Source of the DNA: Eggerthellaceae bacterium UBA5808
GTDB lineage: Bacteria > Actinomycetota > Coriobacteriia > Coriobacteriales > Eggerthellaceae
Direction of reading: 5' to 3'
Assembly (NCBI GenBank): GCA_002417975.1
Contig: DIDE01000037.1
Coordinates: 1-36,222, forward strand
DNA: 36,222 bases
The position numbers and the translations under genes are program-made. Positions 25,639 to 34,122 of this stretch are shown here, in pieces; positions within the stretch are counted from its first letter, which is position 1; every line of letters starts with the position of its first letter. The notes under the pieces were generated by a model. That model saw only the letters and a program-made list of their open reading frames with translations. It ran no database searches and was not told the DNA's origin.

Positions 25639-25664
25639 GACATAGGTATATCCATATCTATGTC
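25639..25664 (+). promoter_or_regulatory. Hairpin in the argG leader
   Basis: GACATAG (25639-25645) and CTATGTC (25658-25664) are exact inverted repeats, 24 nt before the argG start codon and just ahead of its ribosome site. The whole 239-nt argR-argG gap holds no gene. TGCATC, GCATGC and ATGCATC strings around 25560-25600 could be ArgR half-sites. Confidence 0.35.
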
Positions 25665-25687
25665 CCCTCAGAAGGGAAGAACAGCAC

Positions 25688-26947
25688 ATGGCTGCAAAGG
25701 ATAAAGTAGTACTCGCATATTCTGGTGGACTTGACACTTCGGTGTGCATTAAATGGTTACAGGCGAACAAGAATCTCGATGTTGTCGCCGTCGTTGGCGA
25801 TGTCGGACAAGAGCATGACGGACTTGATCAGATTCGTGAGAAGGCTTTGCGGATGGGGGCCGTCGATTCTCGTGTTATTGATATGCGGGAGGACTTCGCG
25901 GATCATTATCTGACTAAGGCAATTGCTGCAAATGCGATGTATGAGAATAAATACCCGTTGGTAAGTGCATTGTCACGTCCTGCAATTGTTCAGTACTTGG
26001 TTAATATTGCGCACGAAGTTGGCGCAAAATATATTGCTCATGGTTGCACGGGCAAGGGAAACGATCAGGTACGGTTTGAGAGCAGCATCACCATGCTTGA
26101 TCCCGATCTGACGATTATTGCTCCTGTTCGTGAGTGGGAAATGAAGACGCGGTCAGACGAGATTGACTACGCTAAAGAACACGGTGTCGAGATCAAAGCT
26201 ACGAAGGCGTCGCCGTATTCCATCGATGATAATCTTTGGGGCCGTGCAATTGAATGTGGCGTGCTTGAAGATCCTTGGAACGAGCCACCATGCGATATCT
26301 ATACCATGACGGTTGATCCTGAGGCTGCACCAGATAAGCCTGAATATGTTGAGATCGGGTTTAAACAGGGCGTTCCTTCTTCTCTGAACGGCCAAGAAAT
26401 GAGCTTGCTCAAACTCGTTGAGACCATGAACGTTATTGCGGGTCGTAATGGTTACGGTCGTATCGACATGGTCGAAAACCGGATGGTTGGTGTTAAGAGC
26501 CGTGAGTGCTACGAGGCTCCTGCTGCGTTGGCGCTCATAAAGGCGCATAAAGCACTTGAGGATCTTTGCCTTGAGCGGGAAGTACTGCATTACAAGCTTT
26601 CGATCGAACAGAGCTGGGCTGACGCAGTATATCGTGGGCAATGGTTTGGTCCGCTCAAAGAAGCATTTGATGCATTCATGCATGCAACTCAGAAATGCCT
26701 GACGGGCACTGTCAGAGCTAAATTCTATAAGGGTTCATGCACGATTGTCGGTAATAAGAGCGCTTATTCGCTCTATGATTACACATTAGCGACCTATGAT
26801 GCGGCTGATCAATTCAACCACAAAGCAGCAGCTGGTTTTATTGAGTTGACGAGCCTTTCTGCTAAGACGTGGGCAGCTAATCGTCGTCGTGAGGGTGCTC
26901 AGACGTCTTTGACCGATTCAAAGCCACAGCATTCGTGCGCTGAATAG
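25688..26947 (+). CDS. argG: Argininosuccinate synthase
   Basis: ArgG joins citrulline and aspartate with ATP to form argininosuccinate. The PP-loop ATP motif is AYSGGLDTS at residues 10-18. Further family blocks are YPLVSALSRPAIVQYLV, IAHGCTGKGNDQVRFE, the aspartate/citrulline-binding region around VREWEMKTRSDEIDYAK, and SPYSIDDNLWGRAIECGVLEDPW. The 419 residues include a short C-terminal tail (QTSLTDSKPQHSCAE) beyond the core. The ATG follows GAAGGGAAG. It is separated from argR by a 239-nt gap and probably has its own promoter. Confidence 0.97.
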   Translation: MAAKDKVVLAYSGGLDTSVCIKWLQANKNLDVVAVVGDVGQEHDGLDQIREKALRMGAVDSRVIDMREDFADHYLTKAIAANAMYENKYPLVSALSRPAIVQYLVNIAHEVGAKYIAHGCTGKGNDQVRFESSITMLDPDLTIIAPVREWEMKTRSDEIDYAKEHGVEIKATKASPYSIDDNLWGRAIECGVLEDPWNEPPCDIYTMTVDPEAAPDKPEYVEIGFKQGVPSSLNGQEMSLLKLVETMNVIAGRNGYGRIDMVENRMVGVKSRECYEAPAALALIKAHKALEDLCLEREVLHYKLSIEQSWADAVYRGQWFGPLKEAFDAFMHATQKCLTGTVRAKFYKGSCTIVGNKSAYSLYDYTLATYDAADQFNHKAAAGFIELTSLSAKTWAANRRREGAQTSLTDSKPQHSCAE

Positions 26948-26977
26948 GTAGTGACGACGTATAAGTCTCAAAGAAGG

Positions 26978-27028
26978 GGGTCCGTTTAACGCGGACCCGC
27001 AGCGCGCACATCAAGGATAGTGCGCGCT
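26978..27028 (+). repeat. Two tandem hairpins between argG and argH
   Basis: GGGTCCG (26978-26984) pairs with CGGACCC (26992-26998), and AGCGCGCAC (27001-27009) pairs with GTGCGCGCT (27020-27028). Both are perfect, GC-rich and lie back to back in the 113-nt spacer. The second is followed by only one further T (TGGGTAAG). They may attenuate or protect the argG-argH transcript rather than end it. Confidence 0.7.
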
Positions 27029-27060
27029 TGGGTAAGATCGATATATAAGGAGTGGCGGAT

Positions 27061-28452
27061 ATGGCTTTATGGTCGGGACGATTTGAAGAAGGCGTCGACG
27101 AGTTTACTCAACGTTTCGGCGCGTCGCTGCCTGTCGATAAGGCAATGTACGCTCAAGATATTCAGGGATCGCGTGCTCATGCTCACATGCTTGCGGCGCA
27201 AGGCGTGATTAGCGATCAGGATGCTGAGCAGATTGACGAGGGCCTTCGTGGCATCCTTGCCGATATCGAAGCGGGATCCTTTACGTTTTCAATCGATGAT
27301 GAAGATATTCATATGTCGATCGAAAAGGAACTTACCAAACGGATTGGTGCTGCGGGGGCACGGTTACATACGGGACGGAGCCGCAATGACCAGGTAGCGA
27401 CTGACGATCGTCTGCTCGTCAAGCATCTTGCTGCTATGCTGCTTAAACAAAACGTTTCGTTACGTTCGGCTCTTTGCACGGCGGCAGAGAAGTATCCTGA
27501 TGTTATTCTCCCTGGTTATACGCACATGCAGCATGCTCAGCCTGTGCTGCTGTCGCACCATATTATGGCTTATTTCTGGATGTTTACCAGGGATTTTGCT
27601 CGTTTGAAGTATGCTATTCAGGGTGCTGATGAATGCCCCCTCGGATCAGCTGCACTTGCTGGTACGACGTATCCTCTCGATCGTCGTGCAACTGCTACGG
27701 AGCTTGGATTTTCGGGCGTTACTGCCAATTCATTGGATGCTGTGTCGGATCGTGATTTTATGCTCGATCTTAATTACGCCTGCAGTGTCTCTATGATTCA
27801 TCTTTCGCGTCTATGCGAGGAAATTGTACTCTGGTCGACTTCCGAGTTTGGCTATATTACCTTGTCGGATTCGTATTCGACGGGGTCTTCAATTATGCCG
27901 CAGAAAAAGAATCCCGACTTTGCGGAACTCACGCGCGGAAAAACCGGACGTGTTGTAGGTGATCTCGTTGCTTTGCTCGTTACTATGAAGTCACTGCCGC
28001 TTGCTTATAACAAGGATATGCAGGAGGACAAGGAAGGAACGCTTGACGCGGTCCATACCTTGCATGATTGCATGGTGTGTGCACAAGGAATGATCGAGAC
28101 GCTCACGGTCAACGAGGATGCTATGGCCGCATCTGCTCAAAAAGGTTATATGGCTGCAACAGATGTTGCTGATTATCTTGCTAAAAAGGGTATGCCGTTT
28201 CGTCAGGCGCATAAGATTGTTGGCGAGTTGGTTCTTCTTTGCGAAAAACGTGGATGCGATCTAGATGATCTTTCTCTTGACGATTTTAAACAGGCGAGTG
28301 ATCTCTTTGAAAGTGATATAACTAAGTCACTTGATCTTCCGAGTATTGTCGCCGCTCGTACGACCGAAGGCGGCACGGGGCAGACGGCTGTTAAAGCACA
28401 AATGCAACGTGCTCATACGATTCTTGATAAAGATCGTGGTCAACTTGCGTAG
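27061..28452 (+). CDS. argH: Argininosuccinate lyase
   Basis: ArgH splits argininosuccinate into arginine and fumarate, the last synthesis step. The ATG at 27061 (MALWSGRFEEGVDEFTQRF) has AAGGAG 8 nt upstream. An upstream GTG in the same frame overlaps that ribosome site and is disfavoured. The 463 residues fit the family. Motifs are EDIHMSIEKEL, LHTGRSRNDQVATD, LPGYTHMQHAQPVLLSHH, and the superfamily signature GSSIMPQKKNPDFAEL near residue 280, with the catalytic serine. It ends in an ordinary C terminus, and a terminator begins 38 nt after the stop. Confidence 0.97.
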   Translation: MALWSGRFEEGVDEFTQRFGASLPVDKAMYAQDIQGSRAHAHMLAAQGVISDQDAEQIDEGLRGILADIEAGSFTFSIDDEDIHMSIEKELTKRIGAAGARLHTGRSRNDQVATDDRLLVKHLAAMLLKQNVSLRSALCTAAEKYPDVILPGYTHMQHAQPVLLSHHIMAYFWMFTRDFARLKYAIQGADECPLGSAALAGTTYPLDRRATATELGFSGVTANSLDAVSDRDFMLDLNYACSVSMIHLSRLCEEIVLWSTSEFGYITLSDSYSTGSSIMPQKKNPDFAELTRGKTGRVVGDLVALLVTMKSLPLAYNKDMQEDKEGTLDAVHTLHDCMVCAQGMIETLTVNEDAMAASAQKGYMAATDVADYLAKKGMPFRQAHKIVGELVLLCEKRGCDLDDLSLDDFKQASDLFESDITKSLDLPSIVAARTTEGGTGQTAVKAQMQRAHTILDKDRGQLA

Positions 28453-28489
28453 AAAATGACGATGCTTTTCAACGAACTTGTGTACTTTC

Positions 28490-28533
28490 GCTCCGCCTTG
28501 ATACCTGATGGTAAAATAAGCGGAGCTTTTTTT
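28490..28533 (+). terminator. Terminator after argH, directly before the PBP ribosome site
   Basis: GCTCCGC (28490-28496) and GCGGAGC (28520-28526) form a 7-bp stem with a 23-nt loop, followed by seven T (28527-28533). The AGGAGG of the next gene begins about 3 nt later, leaving no room for a promoter between the T-run and the start codon. Confidence 0.8.
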
Positions 28534-28544
28534 CAGGAGGTTCT

Positions 28545-30803
28545 ATGGGTTCACGTGCTATTAAACATCGTCCCGGAACGCGTAATAAACGCCGCTTCGT
28601 CGTTGTACTCTACATTCTTGCTGTCATCTTTGCCTTGGGCGTTATAGGCTGCTGCTCATTGTATTCTATGGGTCAATCATGGTTGCAAGATTTACCTGAC
28701 TATCAGGATGCATCTTCATACAATCTTGCTCAAAAGACGAGCGTATATGCCGATGATGGCCATACGCTTCTAGCAGAATTTTATCTGGAAAATCGTGAGC
28801 CTGTAAGCGATCTCGATTCTATCAGTTCTTATGTTGTTCATGGAACAGTAGCTACCGAAGATGAACGTTTCTACGAACATGGTGGTATCGATTTGACCGG
28901 TATTGCCCGTGCTATTGCGGTAAACCTTACAGGTGGTAGTAAAGAGGGCGCTTCGACAATTACACAGCAGTTTGTTCGTAATACGGTGCTGGCTGATGAA
29001 GCGTCTGAACAAACCATCAAACGTAAAGTACGCGAGGCTTATATCTCTCTTAAACTTGAGGGAATGTATTCTAAAGACGATATTCTCTTGATGTATCTCA
29101 ACACCATTAATTATGGTCAAGGCGCCTATGGCATTGAGGCTGCATCAAAGGAATATTTTTCCAAGGATTGCAAAGATCTTACGTTGAGTGAAGCAGCGAC
29201 GCTGGTTGGCATTCCTCAGTCTCCTACGAACAACAATCCTATTGATAATCCCGATGCATGCTTGAGCAGGCGTAATGTTGTGCTTAACCGTATGCTGTCC
29301 AATGGATATATCTCTCAGAGTGATTATGATAACGCGGTTGCTCAGCCCTTGGGGCTCAATGTGAGTACCAATAGCTCGACCGACGGCATTTATAAATATC
29401 CTTACTTCACCAGTTATGTACGCGATGTTTTGCTGGATAACTATTCTGAGTCTGAAGTATTCAAGGGTGGTCTTAAGGTAACTACGTCGCTTAACGTTGA
29501 TGCCCAGGAGGCAGCCGAAAATGCGGCAGCAGCCAAGGAAGCTTCGGTTGATTCAGATCTTGAGGTTGCGATGGTTGCCGTTGACCCGTCTACTGGTTTT
29601 ATCAAGGCGCTCGTCGGTGGTAAAGATTATTACGAAGACGAATACAACTTAGCAACGCAGGCAACACGACAGCCAGGATCTTCGTTTAAGACATTTACGC
29701 TTGCCTCGGCGATTGAGAATGGAATTGATCCAACATCAACCTACGTCAATTGTTCATCGACGGCGCAGTTGGGTAATTGGTCAGTCGAAAATTATGATAA
29801 GACATCGTATGGAACGCGAACAATTTCTGGGGCATTTGCCGTGTCGTCAAATACCGCGTTTGCTCGTTTGGTAACATTACTCGGTCCTGACAAGGTGGTT
29901 GAAGAGGCTCAAAAGATGGGCATACAGACATCTCTTGAATCGGTCCCATCTATTACGCTTGGATCACAGGGTGTTACCGTGCGTGAAATGGCTGGTGCTT
30001 ATGGCACAATTGCGTCGGGTGGTATTCAACATGACGCCATCCCTATCGAAAAAATCGAAGATGCGAACGGAAAAGTTATTTACCAGCCCGATACTTCTGG
30101 CAAGCGGGTGCTGTGTAGTGAAGTTGCCAATGTGACAGAAAACGTCATGGAAGGCGTTATTACCAACGGAACTGGTACGGCTGCTCGTTTGTCGAATGGG
30201 CAGACTGCTGCTGGCAAAACGGGCACATCAGAGGAATGGCGCGACAGTTGGTTCTGCGGCATTACACCGCAGTATTCAGTTGCGATTTGGCTTGGTTGCC
30301 GTCAGGAACGGACCATGTCTTCTGCGTATTCGGCAACGAGCGTATTTAGCAGCTTCTTGAACCAACTTCTTGCGGGCCAGTCTCTTCAGGCGTTCCCTAT
30401 GGCGGGTGCTCAAAAGCCAACGTATCGAACGCTGACTTCGAGCGAGCTTTCGACGTTAGGTGGCGGAACAAGCTCAAGCTCTTCTTCGAGTAGTACGTCG
30501 AACTCATCGTCTTCAAGTTCTTCGTCTACGAGTAGTTCTTCTACGTATAGTAATAATTCATCGGGTAACTGGTATAGCAATAGTTCGGCTGACCAGGGTG
30601 ATTCAACTGACAACAGCTCGAGCACATCAACGTCGGGTACCGATAGTGGATCAACGACCGACAACAGTTCGTCGACGAATACGAATTCTTCGACGACGAC
30701 TGGAGGTGGGGGATCATCTGGAACGACGGGCGGTACCTCTGGTGGAACGTCGACTGGAGGAGGAACCTCCGCTGGTGGCGGAAGTAGCGGATCTACTACG
30801 TAA
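28545..30803 (+). CDS. Class A penicillin-binding protein (PBP1A-type transglycosylase/transpeptidase)
   Basis: This is a bifunctional peptidoglycan polymerase anchored by one membrane helix (about residues 18-40: RFVVVLYILAVIFALGVIG). The glycosyltransferase (GT51) domain has the catalytic glutamate E105 in ATEDERFYEHGGID, then GASTITQQFVRN and MYLNTINYGQGAYGIEAA. The transpeptidase domain has SxxK at S379-K382 (RQPGSSFKTF), SSN at 434-436, and KTGT from K558. From about residue 639 the protein ends in a 114-residue Ser/Thr/Asn/Gly-rich low-complexity tail, likely disordered and extracellular. The ATG follows a perfect AGGAGG. The lipoprotein gene follows after about 100 nt. Confidence 0.95.
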   Translation: MGSRAIKHRPGTRNKRRFVVVLYILAVIFALGVIGCCSLYSMGQSWLQDLPDYQDASSYNLAQKTSVYADDGHTLLAEFYLENREPVSDLDSISSYVVHGTVATEDERFYEHGGIDLTGIARAIAVNLTGGSKEGASTITQQFVRNTVLADEASEQTIKRKVREAYISLKLEGMYSKDDILLMYLNTINYGQGAYGIEAASKEYFSKDCKDLTLSEAATLVGIPQSPTNNNPIDNPDACLSRRNVVLNRMLSNGYISQSDYDNAVAQPLGLNVSTNSSTDGIYKYPYFTSYVRDVLLDNYSESEVFKGGLKVTTSLNVDAQEAAENAAAAKEASVDSDLEVAMVAVDPSTGFIKALVGGKDYYEDEYNLATQATRQPGSSFKTFTLASAIENGIDPTSTYVNCSSTAQLGNWSVENYDKTSYGTRTISGAFAVSSNTAFARLVTLLGPDKVVEEAQKMGIQTSLESVPSITLGSQGVTVREMAGAYGTIASGGIQHDAIPIEKIEDANGKVIYQPDTSGKRVLCSEVANVTENVMEGVITNGTGTAARLSNGQTAAGKTGTSEEWRDSWFCGITPQYSVAIWLGCRQERTMSSAYSATSVFSSFLNQLLAGQSLQAFPMAGAQKPTYRTLTSSELSTLGGGTSSSSSSSSTSNSSSSSSSSTSSSSTYSNNSSGNWYSNSSADQGDSTDNSSSTSTSGTDSGSTTDNSSSTNTNSSTTTGGGGSSGTTGGTSGGTSTGGGTSAGGGSSGSTT

Positions 30804-30909
30804 GATGCCTGTGGAGATTGTACGACCCGTTGATATTGCGGGGGCGTATTCGGGGCATAGTGTAAGATAGTATGAAAATATGTGAGAATGGTCGGAAGGG
30901 ACTTCAGTC

Positions 30910-31413
30910 ATGAAACATACGAGATCGGCTGGTAAGGTCATACTTTTCGGTGTCATCTGCGCACTTTGTATGGCGCTGGCGGGGTGCTCAAGTTCTTCGT
31001 CGACTCCAAATCCTGATGATCCTGCAAGCCAAAATCGTGAATATATGTCGCAGCTCAACCAACAAATGGATAGTATCCAGGGATCGCTGAACGATTTCCA
31101 GGATGCGGTTGCAAAGAATGATGTTGTCACGATGCAGGCAGACAAAACGGCGGTTGAAAAGACCATTGACTCCGTTAAGGCAACATCGGTTACTGATCGT
31201 TTGTCTGATGTGAAAGATGGTTATGTATCTGCGTTGGATGCGCTTGATGATGCGCTTGCTTCGTATCTCTCGTTGTATACCGATGTGCAGAATGGCACGG
31301 TATCTTCTGACGATTATGCGCAGCGTCTTAAAGGCGTCCAAGATGCCTATGATTCGGCTGTTTCTCAGATGCAAGATGCCGATGATGCGGTTGTAGCCGT
31401 CGCGAACGAGTAG
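30910..31413 (+). CDS. Small predicted lipoprotein, helical, function unknown
   Basis: This 167-residue exported protein has a signal peptide (KVILFGVICALCMALAGC) and lipobox LAGC, with the lipidated cysteine at residue 26. A short Ser/Pro linker follows. The rest is a predicted long helical or coiled-coil region: QNREYMSQLNQQMDSIQG, DRLSDVKDGYVSALDALDDALASY, and QDAYDSAVSQMQDADDAV. I do not recognise a family. It starts at ATG after GGAAGGG and lies just downstream of the penicillin-binding protein on the same strand, so a cell-envelope role is possible but only inferred. Confidence 0.8.
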   Translation: MKHTRSAGKVILFGVICALCMALAGCSSSSSTPNPDDPASQNREYMSQLNQQMDSIQGSLNDFQDAVAKNDVVTMQADKTAVEKTIDSVKATSVTDRLSDVKDGYVSALDALDDALASYLSLYTDVQNGTVSSDDYAQRLKGVQDAYDSAVSQMQDADDAVVAVANE

Positions 31414-31532
31414 GATACGGCTGCCGGTCTGGGAACTTTTCCCAAGTCTTTGTCCGGTGCGGATGTGATCGGAAATAGAGTGGACATGCCTGGTCGCGGA
31501 AGTACTGATATAAGTCGAGTAGAAGAGATCCA

Positions 31533-34052
31533 ATGATCGATACAACTGTTGAATTATTGGCACCTGCTGGGAATATGGCATGTCTTCATGCTGCAATTCT
31601 TGCAGGTGCCGATGGCATTTATTTAGGAACCGAACAATTTAATGCGCGCAGAAACGCAGATAATTTCACGCTTGAGTCATTAGAAGAGGCATGTGATTTT
31701 GCCCATCTGCGCGGATGCCGTATATATCTTACGGTGAACATTGCAATTCTCGATGACGAGCTGCCTGCTGCTCTTGAGCTTATCCGTCAGGCATATCGTC
31801 GCGGTGTCGATGCGTTCATCATCCAAGATGCGGGCGTAATGACCCGTATAGCTGAAGATCTTCCGCAGGCAGAACTTCATGCTTCTACACAGATGAACAT
31901 ACATTCTCGAGCTGGTATGGCTGCTGCATACGACATGGGTGCACGTCGTGTGACCTTAGCGCGTGAGCTTTCCGTGCAAGAGATCGCCGAACTTTGCGAT
32001 ACTGCGCATGCATACGAAATGGAAGTTGAAGTCTTTGCCCACGGAGCACTCTGTGTATGCTATTCAGGACAGTGCCTACTTTCCTCGCTTATCGGTGGAC
32101 GTAGCGCGAACCGTGGTAATTGCGCACAACCGTGTCGTCTGCCTTATGCTTTACATAATCGTGCACTTCATAAGGATCTTGACGCTCCAGGTGAACATCT
32201 CTTATCGCCAAAGGACCTTTGCACAATTGACCTTCTACCTGAATTAGTTGCAGCAGGCGTCGATTCTTTCAAGATCGAAGGACGGATGAAATCGCCTGAA
32301 TACGTTCAGGCTGTTGTGCGTGTATATCGTGCGGTACTTGATCGCGTTATCGCATGGAGGAAACAGAGCAGCGAGGATGCATCAGATGACGTCAATGCAC
32401 GCCTTGCAGTTGCAGAGCAAGCTCCTGAATCGGTTCATGCTACTACACACGAAAAGGATCGTCTTGATGAGGCATTCTCACGTGGATTTACAACGGCATA
32501 TCTAACGGGTGATACGTCGGGCGAGATGATGAGTTACGGACGTCCAAACAATAGAGGCGTGTTTGTTGGTCGTGTTGCCGATGTCCGCGATGCTGTTGTA
32601 ACGATCGCTCTTGAGCGTCCACTCAATGATGGTGACGTCATCGAATTCTGGACGCGACGTGGTCATTCATCTCATACGGTTCATGGGATGACAAAGGGTC
32701 GTAAAAATGAAATTCGTATGGCTATCGCATGCCGCGTTGGAAAAGGCGATCGAGTATTCCGTGTACGAAATAGCTCGGAAGCTTTTGTTGACGATGACTA
32801 TGCACCACTTGTTCCCATTCATGCACAGGCATCGATTAAGCTTGGACGTCCTGTTTCTTTGACGCTCTCGACTGATGCAGGGATATCGGCAACGGTTACG
32901 GGCGATACGGTTGAAGCGGCTCGTACAAAGGCCCTTGAGCGTGACGATGTAGCCGAGCATATTGGCCGTTTAGGAGGTACTCCTTTTAAGCTAGATTCGT
33001 GTGATGTCGATCTTGACCAAGGCGTTGGCATGGGATTTTCTCGTCTGCATGCGCTGCGTAGTAGTGCTGCTGATGTTCTCAAGGAGCAGATGCTTTCGTC
33101 CTGGCATACGCGAACGCTTCCGCGTACCAACCATGATCGAACGCACGATCGCGAGCCAAAGCCGCTTAAACGTTCCGATATGAAACGTTCATGTTTGGTC
33201 GCTGCATGGGCGACGAATCCTGCTTGTGCGCGTGCTGCACGTAAAGCAGGTGCCGATGTTATTTATGTCCCCTGGCTTAATTATGGACGTGGACAGGCTC
33301 AAGTTGCTGGTCAGCGTTCTTCGACGGTCGAACAGGCTGGATATCCAAAACAGGTTGTCATGGCACTGCCCACTATCGATCATGATCTCGTTGATGGTGC
33401 ACGTGAATATACCAAGTCGTGCGATCCCTGGTCTGATGTGCGCTCCGGAAAAGATGTACTTGTTGATGGCTGGGGAGATATACGACGTGCTGCCGAGGAG
33501 GGTAATCCCTTTGAAGTAGGCTCGCACATCCCCGCATTTAATCATGCAACGCTTGATACGCTAGCTAAACAGGGTGCGCAGCGTGTATGGTTGTCGCCAG
33601 AATTGACGTTGGGACAGATCCAAGGGTTGGGCGAACATGCTTCAGTGCCGTTGGGCATAACGTTAATAGGCTATCAAGAACTTATGATTACCGAACATTG
33701 TTTGTTGATGAGTCAGGGACCGTGCGACCAGAATTGTGATTCTTGTCCGCGTCGATTGAGCCCGCATTATTTGCAGGACCGCAAGGACTATCAGATGTCG
33801 GTTATTACGGATCGTTGTGGACGCAGTCATCTGTTTAATGCCGTTCGTTTTGACTGTGCTCATATTGTTCCCGATCTGATTATGTCGGGCGTGACTTCAT
33901 TTATGGTTGATACGACACTTATGAACGTTGCAGAGTCATCTGAAGCGGTTGGTCGTGCGGTACATGCGCGTGATACGGCGGTGCGCACAGGTAATGCATT
34001 GTCTAAGATAAAGGGAACAACAACAGGTCATTTGTTCCGGAGCGTCTCTTAA
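31533..34052 (+). CDS. U32 family 'peptidase', probable RNA hydroxylation enzyme (RlhA/TrhP-like)
   Basis: U32 proteins are annotated as collagenase-like peptidases. Characterised members (E. coli RlhA and TrhP) instead hydroxylate rRNA or tRNA bases using prephenate-derived chemistry and probably an iron-sulfur cluster. The N-terminal half shows VELLAPAGNMACLHAAILAGADGIYLG, ASTQMNIHSRAGMAAAYDMGA, the cysteine-bearing CVCYSGQCLLSSLIGGRSANRGNCAQPCRLPY, and FKIEGRMKSPEYVQAVVRVY. A middle region (about 330-460) resembles the extra DUF3656-like domain of RlhA. A C-terminal section ends with a second cysteine set (GPCDQNCDSCPRR, near residue 740). At 839 residues it is longer than E. coli RlhA, consistent with a fused second U32-like half. 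The ATG follows AGAAGAG. Target RNA unknown. Confidence 0.85.
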   Translation: MIDTTVELLAPAGNMACLHAAILAGADGIYLGTEQFNARRNADNFTLESLEEACDFAHLRGCRIYLTVNIAILDDELPAALELIRQAYRRGVDAFIIQDAGVMTRIAEDLPQAELHASTQMNIHSRAGMAAAYDMGARRVTLARELSVQEIAELCDTAHAYEMEVEVFAHGALCVCYSGQCLLSSLIGGRSANRGNCAQPCRLPYALHNRALHKDLDAPGEHLLSPKDLCTIDLLPELVAAGVDSFKIEGRMKSPEYVQAVVRVYRAVLDRVIAWRKQSSEDASDDVNARLAVAEQAPESVHATTHEKDRLDEAFSRGFTTAYLTGDTSGEMMSYGRPNNRGVFVGRVADVRDAVVTIALERPLNDGDVIEFWTRRGHSSHTVHGMTKGRKNEIRMAIACRVGKGDRVFRVRNSSEAFVDDDYAPLVPIHAQASIKLGRPVSLTLSTDAGISATVTGDTVEAARTKALERDDVAEHIGRLGGTPFKLDSCDVDLDQGVGMGFSRLHALRSSAADVLKEQMLSSWHTRTLPRTNHDRTHDREPKPLKRSDMKRSCLVAAWATNPACARAARKAGADVIYVPWLNYGRGQAQVAGQRSSTVEQAGYPKQVVMALPTIDHDLVDGAREYTKSCDPWSDVRSGKDVLVDGWGDIRRAAEEGNPFEVGSHIPAFNHATLDTLAKQGAQRVWLSPELTLGQIQGLGEHASVPLGITLIGYQELMITEHCLLMSQGPCDQNCDSCPRRLSPHYLQDRKDYQMSVITDRCGRSHLFNAVRFDCAHIVPDLIMSGVTSFMVDTTLMNVAESSEAVGRAVHARDTAVRTGNALSKIKGTTTGHLFRSVS

Positions 34053-34122
34053 CGTTCCGCATTGCGTATAAGGTAAAAGAGATTATGCGAGCGATGGATA
34101 GATTAACAGGGAAGGTATATAG

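Noticed and set aside
30460..30870. 136-codon Arg-rich frame over the PBP tail
   Set aside because: It is an alternate frame of the low-complexity Ser/Thr/Gly repeat region; the PBP frame is the real one.
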